DNA from: Phymatolithon calcareum
Taxonomy: Eukaryota; Rhodophyta; Florideophyceae; Hapalidiales
Direction: 5' to 3'
Length of the DNA stretch: 64,000 nucleotides
Assembly (NCBI GenBank): GCA_977006965.1
Contig: OZ345363.1
Coordinates: 2,294,001 to 2,358,000, forward strand
Shown: piece by piece, positions 55,015 to 64,000 of the stretch
Layout of the letters: each line of letters begins with the position of its first letter
Numbering within the stretch: the stretch's first letter is position 1
The notes under the pieces: model-generated
Database searches by the model: none
Told to the model about the DNA's origin: nothing
The model's input: only the letters and a program-made list of their open reading frames with translations
Program-made: the position numbers and the translations under genes

Positions 55015-55699
55015 AGTTCCAGCTGACCTTACTTGGCCTTTCGCAAGCTGCGACGGTATGCAAAGATACCTGCACAGGCATGCATGCAGTCGAAACAACG
55101 TAATTGTTATATGGAATCGATACAGCGGAAAAATTCGGGCATGTGTGCGGGCCAGTGATACGATCCTTGAGTAACTGACCCGGAATACTATTGTGCTGGG
55201 AAAAGTGTTTAGACTACCCTAAATACTTCATGCCCTACAATTTTTGGGATTGCGTGGACTACTTCGGACTTTTATTTGGGTCTACTTCCTTTTCGAGCAC
55301 CAGTCCTTCCACATTACTATAGTCACCCTCGACTACCCTTCGTAAGATATAGGGAGGAGGAGAAATTGGGCTTTCGAAGAAACGCACATTGCATTTAGTC
55401 CAAGTTTGTCGTTCATTGTAAATGTGCCCGGCTACGCAATTGGAGGATACATCACACCTTGACTTTTACTCAAATTACTTTTATGTCGAGCTTGATACTA
55501 CTTCGTATGGTTCAGAATTATGTTTATCGCCTGAAGTACTCTCGCTGCCTTCTCGCTTGTCCTTGCAGGCTTTACCATTTCTTGTTTCAACGCCCACGTG
55601 GTCAAGTGCTAAAACTGTTCCGCGGGATGCGCATCATAGATGTGGTCAAGAGTGTCGTATAATGACGAAATAACAAGGATGGTGGCATATCTTCTGAAA
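55015..55699. other. Intergenic, nothing recognised
   Basis: No motif or shared repeat noticed. Confidence 0.45.
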
Positions 55700-56970
55700 C
55701 CCTCGCGGGTTACGTGAGCAGACGATGATACAAGAACATGGTGCATTATCGATCGAGGAGTACCTCAAGGGTCCCCACTGAGCCCGTGCATGTACAATAT
55801 CTTCATGGACACATTCGCGGAAGCGGTCTCCAAGGTCCCTAGCGACGTCTCTGATAATCCAGCGCAACTGTTCCCTGACGATGTCCAGCTGCAATCTAAG
55901 GGTATAGAAGGAATGCAGAAGCTGCTTGATATAGCGACGACCTGGGCGAAGGAAAAAGGTATGAGCTGGAACACAAAGCCAGGAAAGAGCGAGATCCTTA
56001 AATACAAGGGACTAACACATTGCTGGTCGAGTTCTTCATCAAGCATGGAGGCTCTCGTATCTCGGGATAAGCATGAACCACAAAGGCGTAACAGACGACA
56101 TGGCGAGATCAAGAGTACGAAATGCAGCGGGGTGCATACACAAACTGCGGGATATTGGAGTCAATGTTCGAGGCTTTCAGCCTTTGACATGCATTAGAAT
56201 CTTCAAGTCGCTTATTTTGCCAAATTGGGAGTATGCACTCCACGTGACGTCACTGACAAAGCGATTACAATCAGCAATCGAATCTGCAGAAGGTTTATTC
56301 TTCAAGTATGTTTTTGGGACATATGCCCAGCACCGCCACGACTAGAACCACCAGCCATGAGGAGAAGTCACCAAGCAGAAAGGTTTTCTGCGAGTCTAGT
56401 GAGACAAAAGAAGCGCCTCGATGAACCAGATGAGTATTCTGGGAGAGATGAAGACATTAAGGAGGCAACCAAGGACATAGCGTGCCTCAAGAAATATGAA
56501 GATCTGCAGCAAGCTCTCGATAAAGCGGAGGAGGGCTCAGTCTCAAAGAAAGGGCGACGAAAAGAAATAATTGAGTTATGGGCAAAGAAAGAAGAGGGCA
56601 GATCGCTCGAGATACCAACCGATTCGAACAATCTACTGGTGGTTCTCCGCGTAAGAGAAAGCTCGGCACGGTTGCGATGCCTACGGCTGATATTCAACAG
56701 AGCACCTCTTTGGAGAAAATCATTACTAGGTGCATACTTTGGTGTCACAGCCGTGATTGAGCTGGTCACGCTCCAACGCATCCTATCTTCATCCAAGATT
56801 AGTCCTGAAATTGAATATGAATGTAAGTGACTCACTAGAGCACTTGTTGGGAGAGAAAAACGAATCAAGGATGTACTGAATAGTCAAATTACGTTAGCTT
56901 AGAAAATCGTGCAAAAGCGGCCCTGTTACTCTTGAAGAGAGGCCTTGGGAGCTTTTAAAATAAATCAACA
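55700..56970 (+). mobile_element. 5'-truncated LINE (family 3), frameshifted
   Basis: Begins near the RT motif B (IIDRGVPQGSPLSPCMYNIF, about 55755) and runs to the shared 3' end CTTGGGAGCTTTTAAAATAA at about 56965. Homologous 3' ends are at 52319, 23874, 29225 and 59160. Confidence 0.8.
55755..56830 (+). pseudogene. LINE reverse transcriptase C-terminal half, dead
   Basis: Three frames are needed: 55755-56010 (motif B and MSWNTKPGKSEIL), 56073-56345 (GVTDDMARSRVRNAAGCIHK, WEYALHVTSLTKR) and about 56400-56830 (RLRCLRLIFNRAPLWRKS to the end). The catalytic motif reads FPDD in place of FADD, so the RT would be damaged even without the frameshifts. Confidence 0.8.
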
Positions 56971-58024
56971 CATATCCCCAGAAACGCAGAGAGAAACGAA
57001 AATGACTTTCATCAGAGACAGATTTACAATTTCACTGATGTGTGTGTATGTTCTTGAAGAGCGACACAAGTGAAATCGAGAAGTTGGCAGTTTATCTTTG
57101 CCTTTGTTGTAGCACTAAAAGGCGAAAATGGAAACAAGGCGTATCTTCTTCCTTTCGGATTCCTTTTTTAGCCGCAACCGTAGGACGCGGTCGTTAATCA
57201 AAAGCCTGTTATCAGTGTCGAGAGATCGACGGTGAAGAAGGTACAACTTGTTTGACTGATTTCCGACATGCCCTTCATCAGAGTGCGGACTGTAATTTAC
57301 TCTTTATACAGTATTTTCTGAGTGACTCTGATATTGAGTATGTTAAGATCTGTCTATGTAAGTGCAATTCTTATTGCTTCTAAGGTTCGAGCAAAAATAT
57401 TTTTTATAACTTTTAGTTAAAGCTAAAATATATTGATAAATTTTAGAGTACGTTGTGTCTGCTGCGACAATCAGGGTACAGACTGCTAAAGTCTGGAAAC
57501 GGAAAGATGTCCTCATGTTTCCATCGCTGTGCAAGGAAAATTGTATTCTTGGACTTCTCCTAAGGGTTCCGGGCGCCGTCTGGCCTCGCCAATGATGCTT
57601 TTGGGTTCAAATGTGTACTTCGTTTCAGACTGATTTCCTCCATAAAGGATATACGCGATGGTGCTTAACAAGCTGATTGTCGATCGCTGACTTCATGGTT
57701 TGAACAGTATTACTTTTTCTGGTTTACGTCTACTTGTCAATCTTCCCGATCAAGATTAAATCGGGAAAGTGCTTATGTCGCGGTTTTCCAGATAAGATAG
57801 CCTGGACTTGTCCAATTACGATATGATAAACGATAGAAAAAATTGAGGAAAGTGACTAAATTGCTAGAAAAAGTGGGGGAAAAACGGATTTTGCGCCGCA
57901 AACGTACCTTGGCAGAGCCCATCGAGCATTCCTATCAAACGGTGCTATGATATATGCGCACCGCTGTCACGACGAAAAGGAACAACTGAACTGGACGACA
58001 AATATTTGAGATTGGCAACGACCC
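56971..58024. other. AT-rich intergenic, nothing recognised
   Basis: Many stops in all frames; no repeat recognised. Confidence 0.45.
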
Positions 58025-58080
58025 GGAAGACTTCGCTTTCCCGTCAGCAGATGCGGGGGTAACTTTTAAATAAAAATTTA
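58025..58080 (+). mobile_element. LINE 3' tail remnant
   Basis: GTCAGCAGATGCG ... GGGTAACTTTTAAATAAAAA matches the ends of the tails at 24330-24373 and 42250-42310. Confidence 0.5.
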
Positions 58081-58180
58081 CCTTCTTCTTATTCTATTTA
58101 AGCTTGTCGCACACATTGCTTAGTCTTCTCTCTGAATATTCACCAAACCCTAACCTCTATATTCTCCAGCTTTCCCCTAC

Positions 58181-58468
58181 CATGCCTTCCTCACCTACTG
58201 CTGCCGGGCCTCCTCCCCAGGCCACACCCGCCATCTAATTTACTCAGTGCATACATTGTACTATCGACTACCTCACGGCTACCTTGAAGGCTCAGTTAAC
58301 ATTCGTAATGAAACTGCCACCGCCCTTCGCCGTGGCACCTTCCCTCAAGATGAACGCCGCACACTACTCATTGGCTTTATCACGCGTCTTGCAACGCAGT
58401 GCGGTCTCAATCAACTGACGTTGACTGGATCTATCCCGCCCATAGCATCTCCCTCTGAGGGCCACTAG
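58181..58468 (+). pseudogene. Possible coding remnant, unrecognised
   Basis: After a pyrimidine-rich leader an ATG at 58181 opens a short Pro-rich frame (MPSSPTAAGPPPQATPAI, stop). A second frame to 58468 reads like protein (YYRLPHGYLEGSVNIRNETA, then PQDERRTLLIGFITRLATQ). No family recognised; it may be the start of a decayed element ORF. Confidence 0.25.
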
Positions 58469-58470
58469 CT

Positions 58471-59700
58471 GCTGCCCCCCACCCACATAGCATCAATAAA
58501 GTGAAGCGTCACTTCCTTTCAGCACAACGCACCGCCCAGTCAGGAGCTCGTCCGCCATTTCGTACATATGGCTCAGATCGTGGGCTGGCGAAAGTGAGAT
58601 AGTGTGCTTGCGAGCGGGGTGACACAGAGCGGGCAGATACAAAGAGGTCATATCGGCGCTGGTTGGGCCGTGGAGGGAGTTTATCTTTGAACAGAGGCCG
58701 ATCGGCATGTCAGCTCTATATGGAGATCTGGGAGATTCCTATTCCCTCTTCTTGGGTCGTTCGCTGAGATGGAAAGGCTTTGGTCTCAATCGAAGAATTC
58801 CTGATATATTCCTAACGAATTGCAACAAGGAATCTTTTTGTGTTCTGCGCCAGTTAAAAAAGTATTTTTTCGTAATGTTTATGAAACTAGGTAAGCACTG
58901 CCTCGACCCAACTGTGCGAATACGAGGATTTGTAGGAATTCTCTGTCCGTCTCCCTCCGGGAGAACAGCGGCAGCAAGGTTTTTTTGTGAGGTATGTATG
59001 TTAAGCCCCCTTCTTTTCTCGCTTGCAATTATCACATGTTAGACTCGATCACTGGGTCCGCACTGGAAGCTGAAGCGCACCAACCGAAATATTAAAATAG
59101 TAAGTAAGAGTAAGAGCACTGTGACACTACATGCTAGTTAAAAATTTGTGTCAGGGTACTGGAAAGGCGTTGGGAGCTTTTAAATAAATGGCTAAATATT
59201 TTCCCTGTCACTAATTTTCACGTCCGTGTCACTAAATTGAAAAACAGCACGTCTGTGTCACTAGCGGAGAGTCTGTATTGGACCGAACGGACCCAAACAG
59301 CGATCGCGAGCAAGCGTAGCGGAATAGAAGGTTTCTGTCGGGGAAGCTCCCCATGAGGGTTCTGTCTTTGTAGGTCTGGGGTTCAAGGCACAAGCTGGCA
59401 GATCCGTTGACCAGAGTTTGAGGACTGCTGGTCAAGGAGGGTTTATATAGACTAGAAGTAGAGCCATAGTGAAGAGTCTAAACAAAGGGGTGTTTCGACA
59501 CTAATGTGAAGAGACACACGGGACAAATAGATGTCTAAAAAAATTGGTCTAACGTCAACATGGGGGAGGGAGATACTAATGTCAGGATATCATTGGCCAC
59601 AGTAGTAATCGGCAATGAGGAAGCCGTTGAGGGTCCAATGGCGGTTGCTCATTGGTCACCACAATGAGGAGTAAGACGAGGAACTAAAGGCGGAGATTGG
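58471..59700. other. Intergenic with a LINE tail at 59150-59190
   Basis: GCGTTGGGAGCTTTTAAATA at about 59169-59188 is another copy of the family 3 LINE 3' end. Four CCAAT/ATTGG pentamers occur at 59592, 59635, 59651 and 59696. Nothing coding recognised. Confidence 0.45.
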
Positions 59701-60128
59701 TGTGGCGTCCAACGCCACTATCATACTCCTATACAAATAGCTCCCTTCAAATTGTCATTACAGCTTGCATTTATAGCAAGCCATTACAGATAGCATTACA
59801 GTCATTACAGTACCATAGGTTTCGATGCGTACCTACACCATGAAAGATCACCAAGGGCAAACCCTAGAACCGCTGTTTAGAGCTTACAAGTGCTTACACA
59901 GCTTACAGGTGGTTACACTGTAAGCAACTCAGCGGGGCCTGCGGCGGGCTAGGAAGCCGCGAAGCGGCCTCTAGATTCTTCTATTGATCCAATTCTCATA
60001 CTGCCAAGTCATCTTTTGATCCATTGTTTTTTCTATAAAGGTCGGCGCTTCGCGCCGCCTTTGGCTTTCCGGCAGGGTACAACCCGACCACAACCAGTGT
60101 GCCAACTTGTGTGATTAACAACACCGCA
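59701..60128 (-). mobile_element. Solo LTR of the Copia family, 5-bp target duplication
   Basis: Same sequence family and same orientation as the LTR at 14746-15161. Begins TGTGGCGTCC and ends ACACCGCA. Flanked by ATTGG at 59696-59700 and 60129-60133, a perfect 5-bp duplication as made by Copia integrase. No internal region follows, so it arose by recombination between the two LTRs of a full element. Strand given by analogy with the Copia copy. Confidence 0.92.
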
Positions 60129-60133
60129 ATTGG

Positions 60134-60509
60134 CTAAAAATGATGGACTGGAGAGATGATCTTCAAAAGCGCTCCGCGCTCTTAGTGAGCGGCAGCGCGG
60201 TCACGCGTGACAGTCTCGCGACACGTGACACATCTGTCACGCTAGCGTAATTACAATACAATTATAGGATAGTAATTGTAATTGGTCTTGGCCAAGGTCA
60301 CAGTGACATAATGTATGATAGATTGTGACGTGACGTGTAACGTTTGACTGAGGAACCGTAACGAGGAGGAATAGAGTATGATTGATCAATGGAGTAACGA
60401 TATGATGGGATGGTATGATATTGACTATGTTTCTGTGGTTGATAAGGGGTTTTGATCACGTCACATGAGTGACGTAAGTTACTGTTCGTCACAGTAGGCG
60501 CGAAGCGCC
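60134..60509 (+). promoter_or_regulatory. Region rich in GTGAC/GTCAC motifs upstream of LINE ORF1
   Basis: At least eight GTCAC/GTGAC pentamers within 300 bp, several paired as palindromes: GTCACGCGTGAC (60200-60211), GTCACAGTGAC (about 60297-60307), GTGACGTGACGT (60325-60336), CACGTCACATGAGTGACGTA (about 60457-60476). TGACGT is a bZIP/CRE-type core. It could be the LINE's internal promoter or host DNA; the element's 5' border is not visible. Confidence 0.4.
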
Positions 60510-62099
60510 ATGCCGCCTGAAGGCGAAAAGGAGACTTCGAATGACCACCGAGACCGTGAACTGCCTTGGCTGACGCAGGAAAGTCGCAGATCGAGACGCC
60601 GGGCAAGTCGAAACTCGACGGCGGAAGACGGAAATACTCAAAAAAATAACCAAAATTTGAGTCAAGAGTTGACCCCCGGTCCACAGTCAGGACCAGCGAA
60701 TAGCGGAAAGAAGCCGGGAGCAGTCGCTACGAAAACGACTCTCACACCCAAAGGGGATGCCGTAGCAAAAGAGAACTATCCACAAACTGTGAAGGACAAC
60801 CCCACTCGGCAAGCGTTTACATCGATTTGGAACGTGCTTCCGTGTTTTAGGTGCAAGCGAAAGGGAGCACTGAATATGACTGGAGGCTATAGCGCGGTCC
60901 CTCTGCTACTTAAGTGCTGCAATTACCCAGCGAAGAAGAGTGGAAGTGACGATGTGTCGTTTGTTGACCAGATGGTACCGTCCGCTCAAGGTGGCGAGAA
61001 GCACTGCAACTCGGAGACAGAAAGATAGCCAGAGAGATCTCAGAAAGATGCCATCGATATCAACATTCTATTGAAGATGTTGGAGGAGATCGAAATGAAA
61101 CATGCAGACACTGTGAACCGGGTGACCCTCCTAGAAGCAGAATTGGTCACGCTAAGGGAAGAGAACCGTATATTGAAGGAACACTTTCGGCCAGAAAACG
61201 CAACCGAGCGCACCGTGGAACCAAGTCGAGACATTCTGTCCGATGCTGCGTTCCCCAGTTTAATAAGCACCGAAAAGCAAGATGTGGCAAAGCCGTCGTA
61301 CCTTGACACAGCTCGAAGAGCAGCAAACAATCCACAGGTTTTTGAGGAAGACAAATCGAAATTGGATGCCTTTAGTGAAAGAATGGGGCCAATCATGAGA
61401 CCTGAAAAAGCACCAGTGGTAGAAGTACTCTACTTTAAGAACCACCGGAGGACGGACAGGAAGTACATTGAGGAAGCTGTGCGGGACCTGCTAACGAACA
61501 GACATCTCCTGCATGTGTCGTTCATTGGAAACTCTGTAATGGAACTTCTTGCTGAGAAGGTCTATAGTCCGAATATCATCAGTCTTATTCGATCAGCGAA
61601 GATGTCACACATGCCAAGCTTTAGCGCATTCTCAAATGAGCTGAACAACCGCCAGATAGCAAACGCTCTTGATGGTCAGAAAAGAAACGTGGAGAAGTTA
61701 AGGGCACGAGCGCGCTATTTCGCAGTCAAGGCGGACAATATTGTTGCCCGAGAATGGTATCACGGCACGGCGAAAGCTGGGAACAGAAGATTCTTCGACC
61801 TATGTGTCGAAAGCGCCGTAACGGCGGAGAGGCGTAACCTGGTGGCACCAGAGCTCCGCCTTGGTGGGCGAGAAAGCGCAAGACTCCAAACTGAGAATAT
61901 AGACCGGGGAGCGGAAGTGCCGCAGCTCTCAGAGACAGGAGAAAATCCAGGAACAGCAACAGCTAGTGCATCAGAAATAGTCCAATCTGACCTTGAAGAG
62001 GCAGAGAAAGACTCTAGCACTAAGCCGGGAACTACAAATGAGAAGACACCAGAAAATCTTGGGATACATCAAGAGGAAACCTCGGAAAATGCTATTTAA
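60510..62099 (+). pseudogene. LINE ORF1, one in-frame stop
   Basis: A frame of 530 codons from 60510 to 62099 broken only by TAG at 61026-61028. The N-terminal part is basic and disordered, with a Cys cluster (CFRCKRKG ... CC) that is not a standard knuckle. After the stop comes a clear coiled coil (LLKMLEEIEMKHADTVNRV, then LEAELVTLREENRILKEHF) and an RRM-like region (VVEVLYFKNHRRTDRKYIEE). Coiled coil plus RRM is the usual plan of LINE ORF1 proteins, which bind the element RNA. First codon: the CDS may start at 60510 (ATG). Confidence 0.75.
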
Positions 62100-64000
62100 G
62101 AAAAAGTGGCGTTTGGCAAGCTTCAATGTTGGAGGCTCTCCGGAGATCCCAGCATACATAGAAAAAATTATGAAAATCCACGGAATAAACATGGCTGCAA
62201 TAACTGAAACACACTTGAGACCAGAAGTGTAAATTCTATCTGATTTCTTCTCTATGAACGCAATGCGCCCGCCTCCACAGACGGGGCGAAATTCTGGAGG
62301 ATTTTCGCTATTCTTTCGGAAGCACTCTGGGAGACGTCTGATCTTTAAACACACAGAGACAAAATTTCAACTGATTATCGCCCAAGTGGGGGAGATAAAA
62401 GTGAGAGCTGTCTACATATGCCCGGCAGCAAGCAGAACGGAAACCGAGAAATGCCTGATCATGGTCAATACGTATGCACGAGGAAAGGCAATTGCGTGCG
62501 GCGACTGGAACGCTCGGCACCTGAGGTGGGATCTCCGCTCAAATAGGAGAGGCAACCAGCTCTTCCGCGGGGCAACAGCAAAGAACTGGGATGTCCGAAC
62601 TTGTACAAGTTTCAGCTTCCGAACCAAGCAGTTCAAGAGCAACATCGACTTGTTCATAACAAAAGGAATTGAGACAGAAACGGTCTGCTCACCAAGAGAC
62701 GTCTGGACAGGTAATATGCAGCACCGACCAGTGACGACAAGTTTTCTGACTCGCCAAAACCATACAAGAGCTCAAAATCGACGAATATCCGTTAAACAAT
62801 GGAGACATGAAGAGAAACAAGAAAAAGTTCGAGAACTATACGGGGCGGCCATTCCAGGAATCCTCGATGATCTGAAACGATGCAGCACTCGCCAGGAACT
62901 AGATCGTCTTTACGAAAAAATAGAGAATACGCTATGTGAGCCGTGGAAAGAAAAGAGAACTAGCCCACCACGCTACAAACAGTTTTGGAACTCAAATCTC
63001 GAAACGAAGTGCAAACGTCGCAAGAAAGTGTACAAGAAAGCTCAAGAGCAGGATACAGAAGAGGCATGGAAGCAATATGAGGAATGCCGTAAAGATATTC
63101 GCAAATTGGTGAACAGAAGGAAGCGGCAGCAGTATCAAGAATACATAGTCGATCTTGAGGAAAAGGATGGGTCCGAGGAAATTGAACAAATCTCCCGAAT
63201 GCCGAAGATGAGAACGCGAAGAACGTCTAGGAACAAGATGACCGGACGTCCATTGCATAAAACGCTGTTCACGGCCCACGTGTCCCAGGCATGCCGAGAT
63301 GTCAGGGATGGCGACCAATCCCTTCGCACTTTGACTGTACTCCTCAAATGCGGAATCTTATCAAACTAGCAATCCTGAAAGCTCCAACCAGAAAGGCCCC
63401 AGGCCTGGACGGAGTGAAAAGCGAAATGTTGAAAGTGGACCTAGAGGAATGCACAGACCTAGTCTATGAGCTATGGACAGCCTGCGGCAGATGCGGAACA
63501 CTTCCACAATCGTGGATGAAAGCTCTCTTGGTCCCGCTGCACAAGAAAGGAGACCATGACGATCCAAAAAATTTCCGACCCATATCCCTACTGAGTCAAG
63601 TCCGAAAGGTTGTTGAATCCGCAATTGATATTATGCTCCGTCAAAGATACAAGAACCACAACATCCAGCTGGGATTTCAAAAAGGGAAGAGTACGGAGCT
63701 CGCAATCTTGACGGAACTGGAACTACAAAAGCGAGGGCAGCGATGCATCGCAGTATTGGACCTTAAGGCAGCGTACGACACAGTGCCTAGACAACACCTG
63801 CAAGAGCGAATGAGAAGGCTTCTACCGCAAGAGCTATGCGTGATGATCGAACGATTATTGATGCCTTCCTGGGTATCTGCGATTGGTGCCCCGCAGCAGA
63901 AGTGGTTCCTAATTGACAGAGGAGTACCTCAGGGGTCTCCGCTGAGTCCAAGTTTGTACAACCTTTTCATGAACGAATTCGCGGAAGAATAAGCCGAGTA
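62089..64000 (+). pseudogene. LINE ORF2: endonuclease and reverse transcriptase, broken
   Basis: The ATG at 62089 overlaps the ORF1 stop (ATGCTATTTAA). APE-type endonuclease: LASFNVGG (N13), ITETHL (E40), ACGDWNARHLRWD, SNIDLFITKG, but the usual SDH reads MQHRPV. Breaks: TAA at 62230-62232 in frame, a frameshift near 63325-63350, and a one-base loss near 63983 (GCGGAAGAATAAGC versus GCAGAAAGAATAAGC at 46438). The RT part has APTRKAPGLDGVKSEML, FRPISLLSQVRKVVES, motif A VLDLKAAYDTVPR and motif B DRGVPQGSPLSPSLYNLF. Motif C lies beyond the window. Confidence 0.82.

Larger units (their letters stand above)
60490..64000 (+). mobile_element. LINE (family 1), 5' part, runs off the right edge
   Basis: Carries ORF1 and the endonuclease-plus-RT ORF2. 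RT sequence from 63600 is about the same as the copy at 46051 (QLGFQKGKSTELAI, DRGVPQGSPLSPSLYNLF). Several stops and frameshifts show it is inactive. The window ends inside RT, just after motif B. Confidence 0.88.

Overview
The window looks like nuclear DNA of a multicellular red alga (a florideophyte, with Chondrus crispus or a close relative as best guess). This is inferred from intronless eukaryotic genes (two Makorin-type RING proteins, a hedgehog-type Hint protein, an FkbM protein with a membrane anchor), from Copia, LINE, SINE and hAT elements, and from single or paired host genes scattered in repeat-rich DNA. No rRNA, CRISPR, operon or bacterial signal was seen, and no confident tRNA gene.

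Layout. 1-3.1 kb: 3' part of a Sel1-repeat gene with a homogenised 114-bp repeat array and one frameshift. 3.8-5.8 kb: decayed coding fragments. 6.0-8.3 kb: hAT transposon. 8.25-16.27 kb: an 8-kb unit bounded by about 97% identical 229/230-bp direct repeats; it holds two unrecognised ORFs pointing inwards and, between them, a 3'-truncated Copia element on the minus strand. 16.3-16.9 kb: inverted-repeat element. 17.2-20.4 kb: secreted Hint-domain gene and a divergent multi-pass membrane gene. 21.6-22.2 kb: acidic protein. 23.4-29.3 kb: graveyard of LINE 3' ends. 30.4-31.0 kb: small membrane protein. 34.2-40.6 kb: the most gene-rich island (Makorin-like, FkbM-like, Makorin-like). 42.8-43.7 kb: ThuA-like protein. 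46.05-47.8 kb: young LINE insertion with a 16-bp target duplication. 48.1-48.8 kb: hAT MITE with a perfect 8-bp duplication. 48.9-50.5 kb: LINE RNase H ORF interrupted by a probable tRNA-derived SINE. 50.9-51.4 kb: small secreted protein. 54.4-55.0 kb: GNAT acetyltransferase, probably plastid-targeted. 52.3-59.2 kb: more LINE debris. 59.7-60.1 kb: solo LTR of the Copia family seen at 14.7 kb, with a 5-bp duplication. 60.5-64.0 kb: 5' part of a LINE (ORF1 and ORF2) running off the right edge.

How things fit together. Host genes seem unrelated in function; the clearest relationship is the pair of Makorin-like paralogs. The mobile elements form a nested history: Copia inside an older direct-repeat unit, a SINE in a LINE ORF, and many 5'-truncated LINE tails. 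Several element ORFs are broken by a single in-frame stop while the frame stays open on both sides, so they are recently dead. All family assignments come from reading translated motifs by eye; no database search was run.
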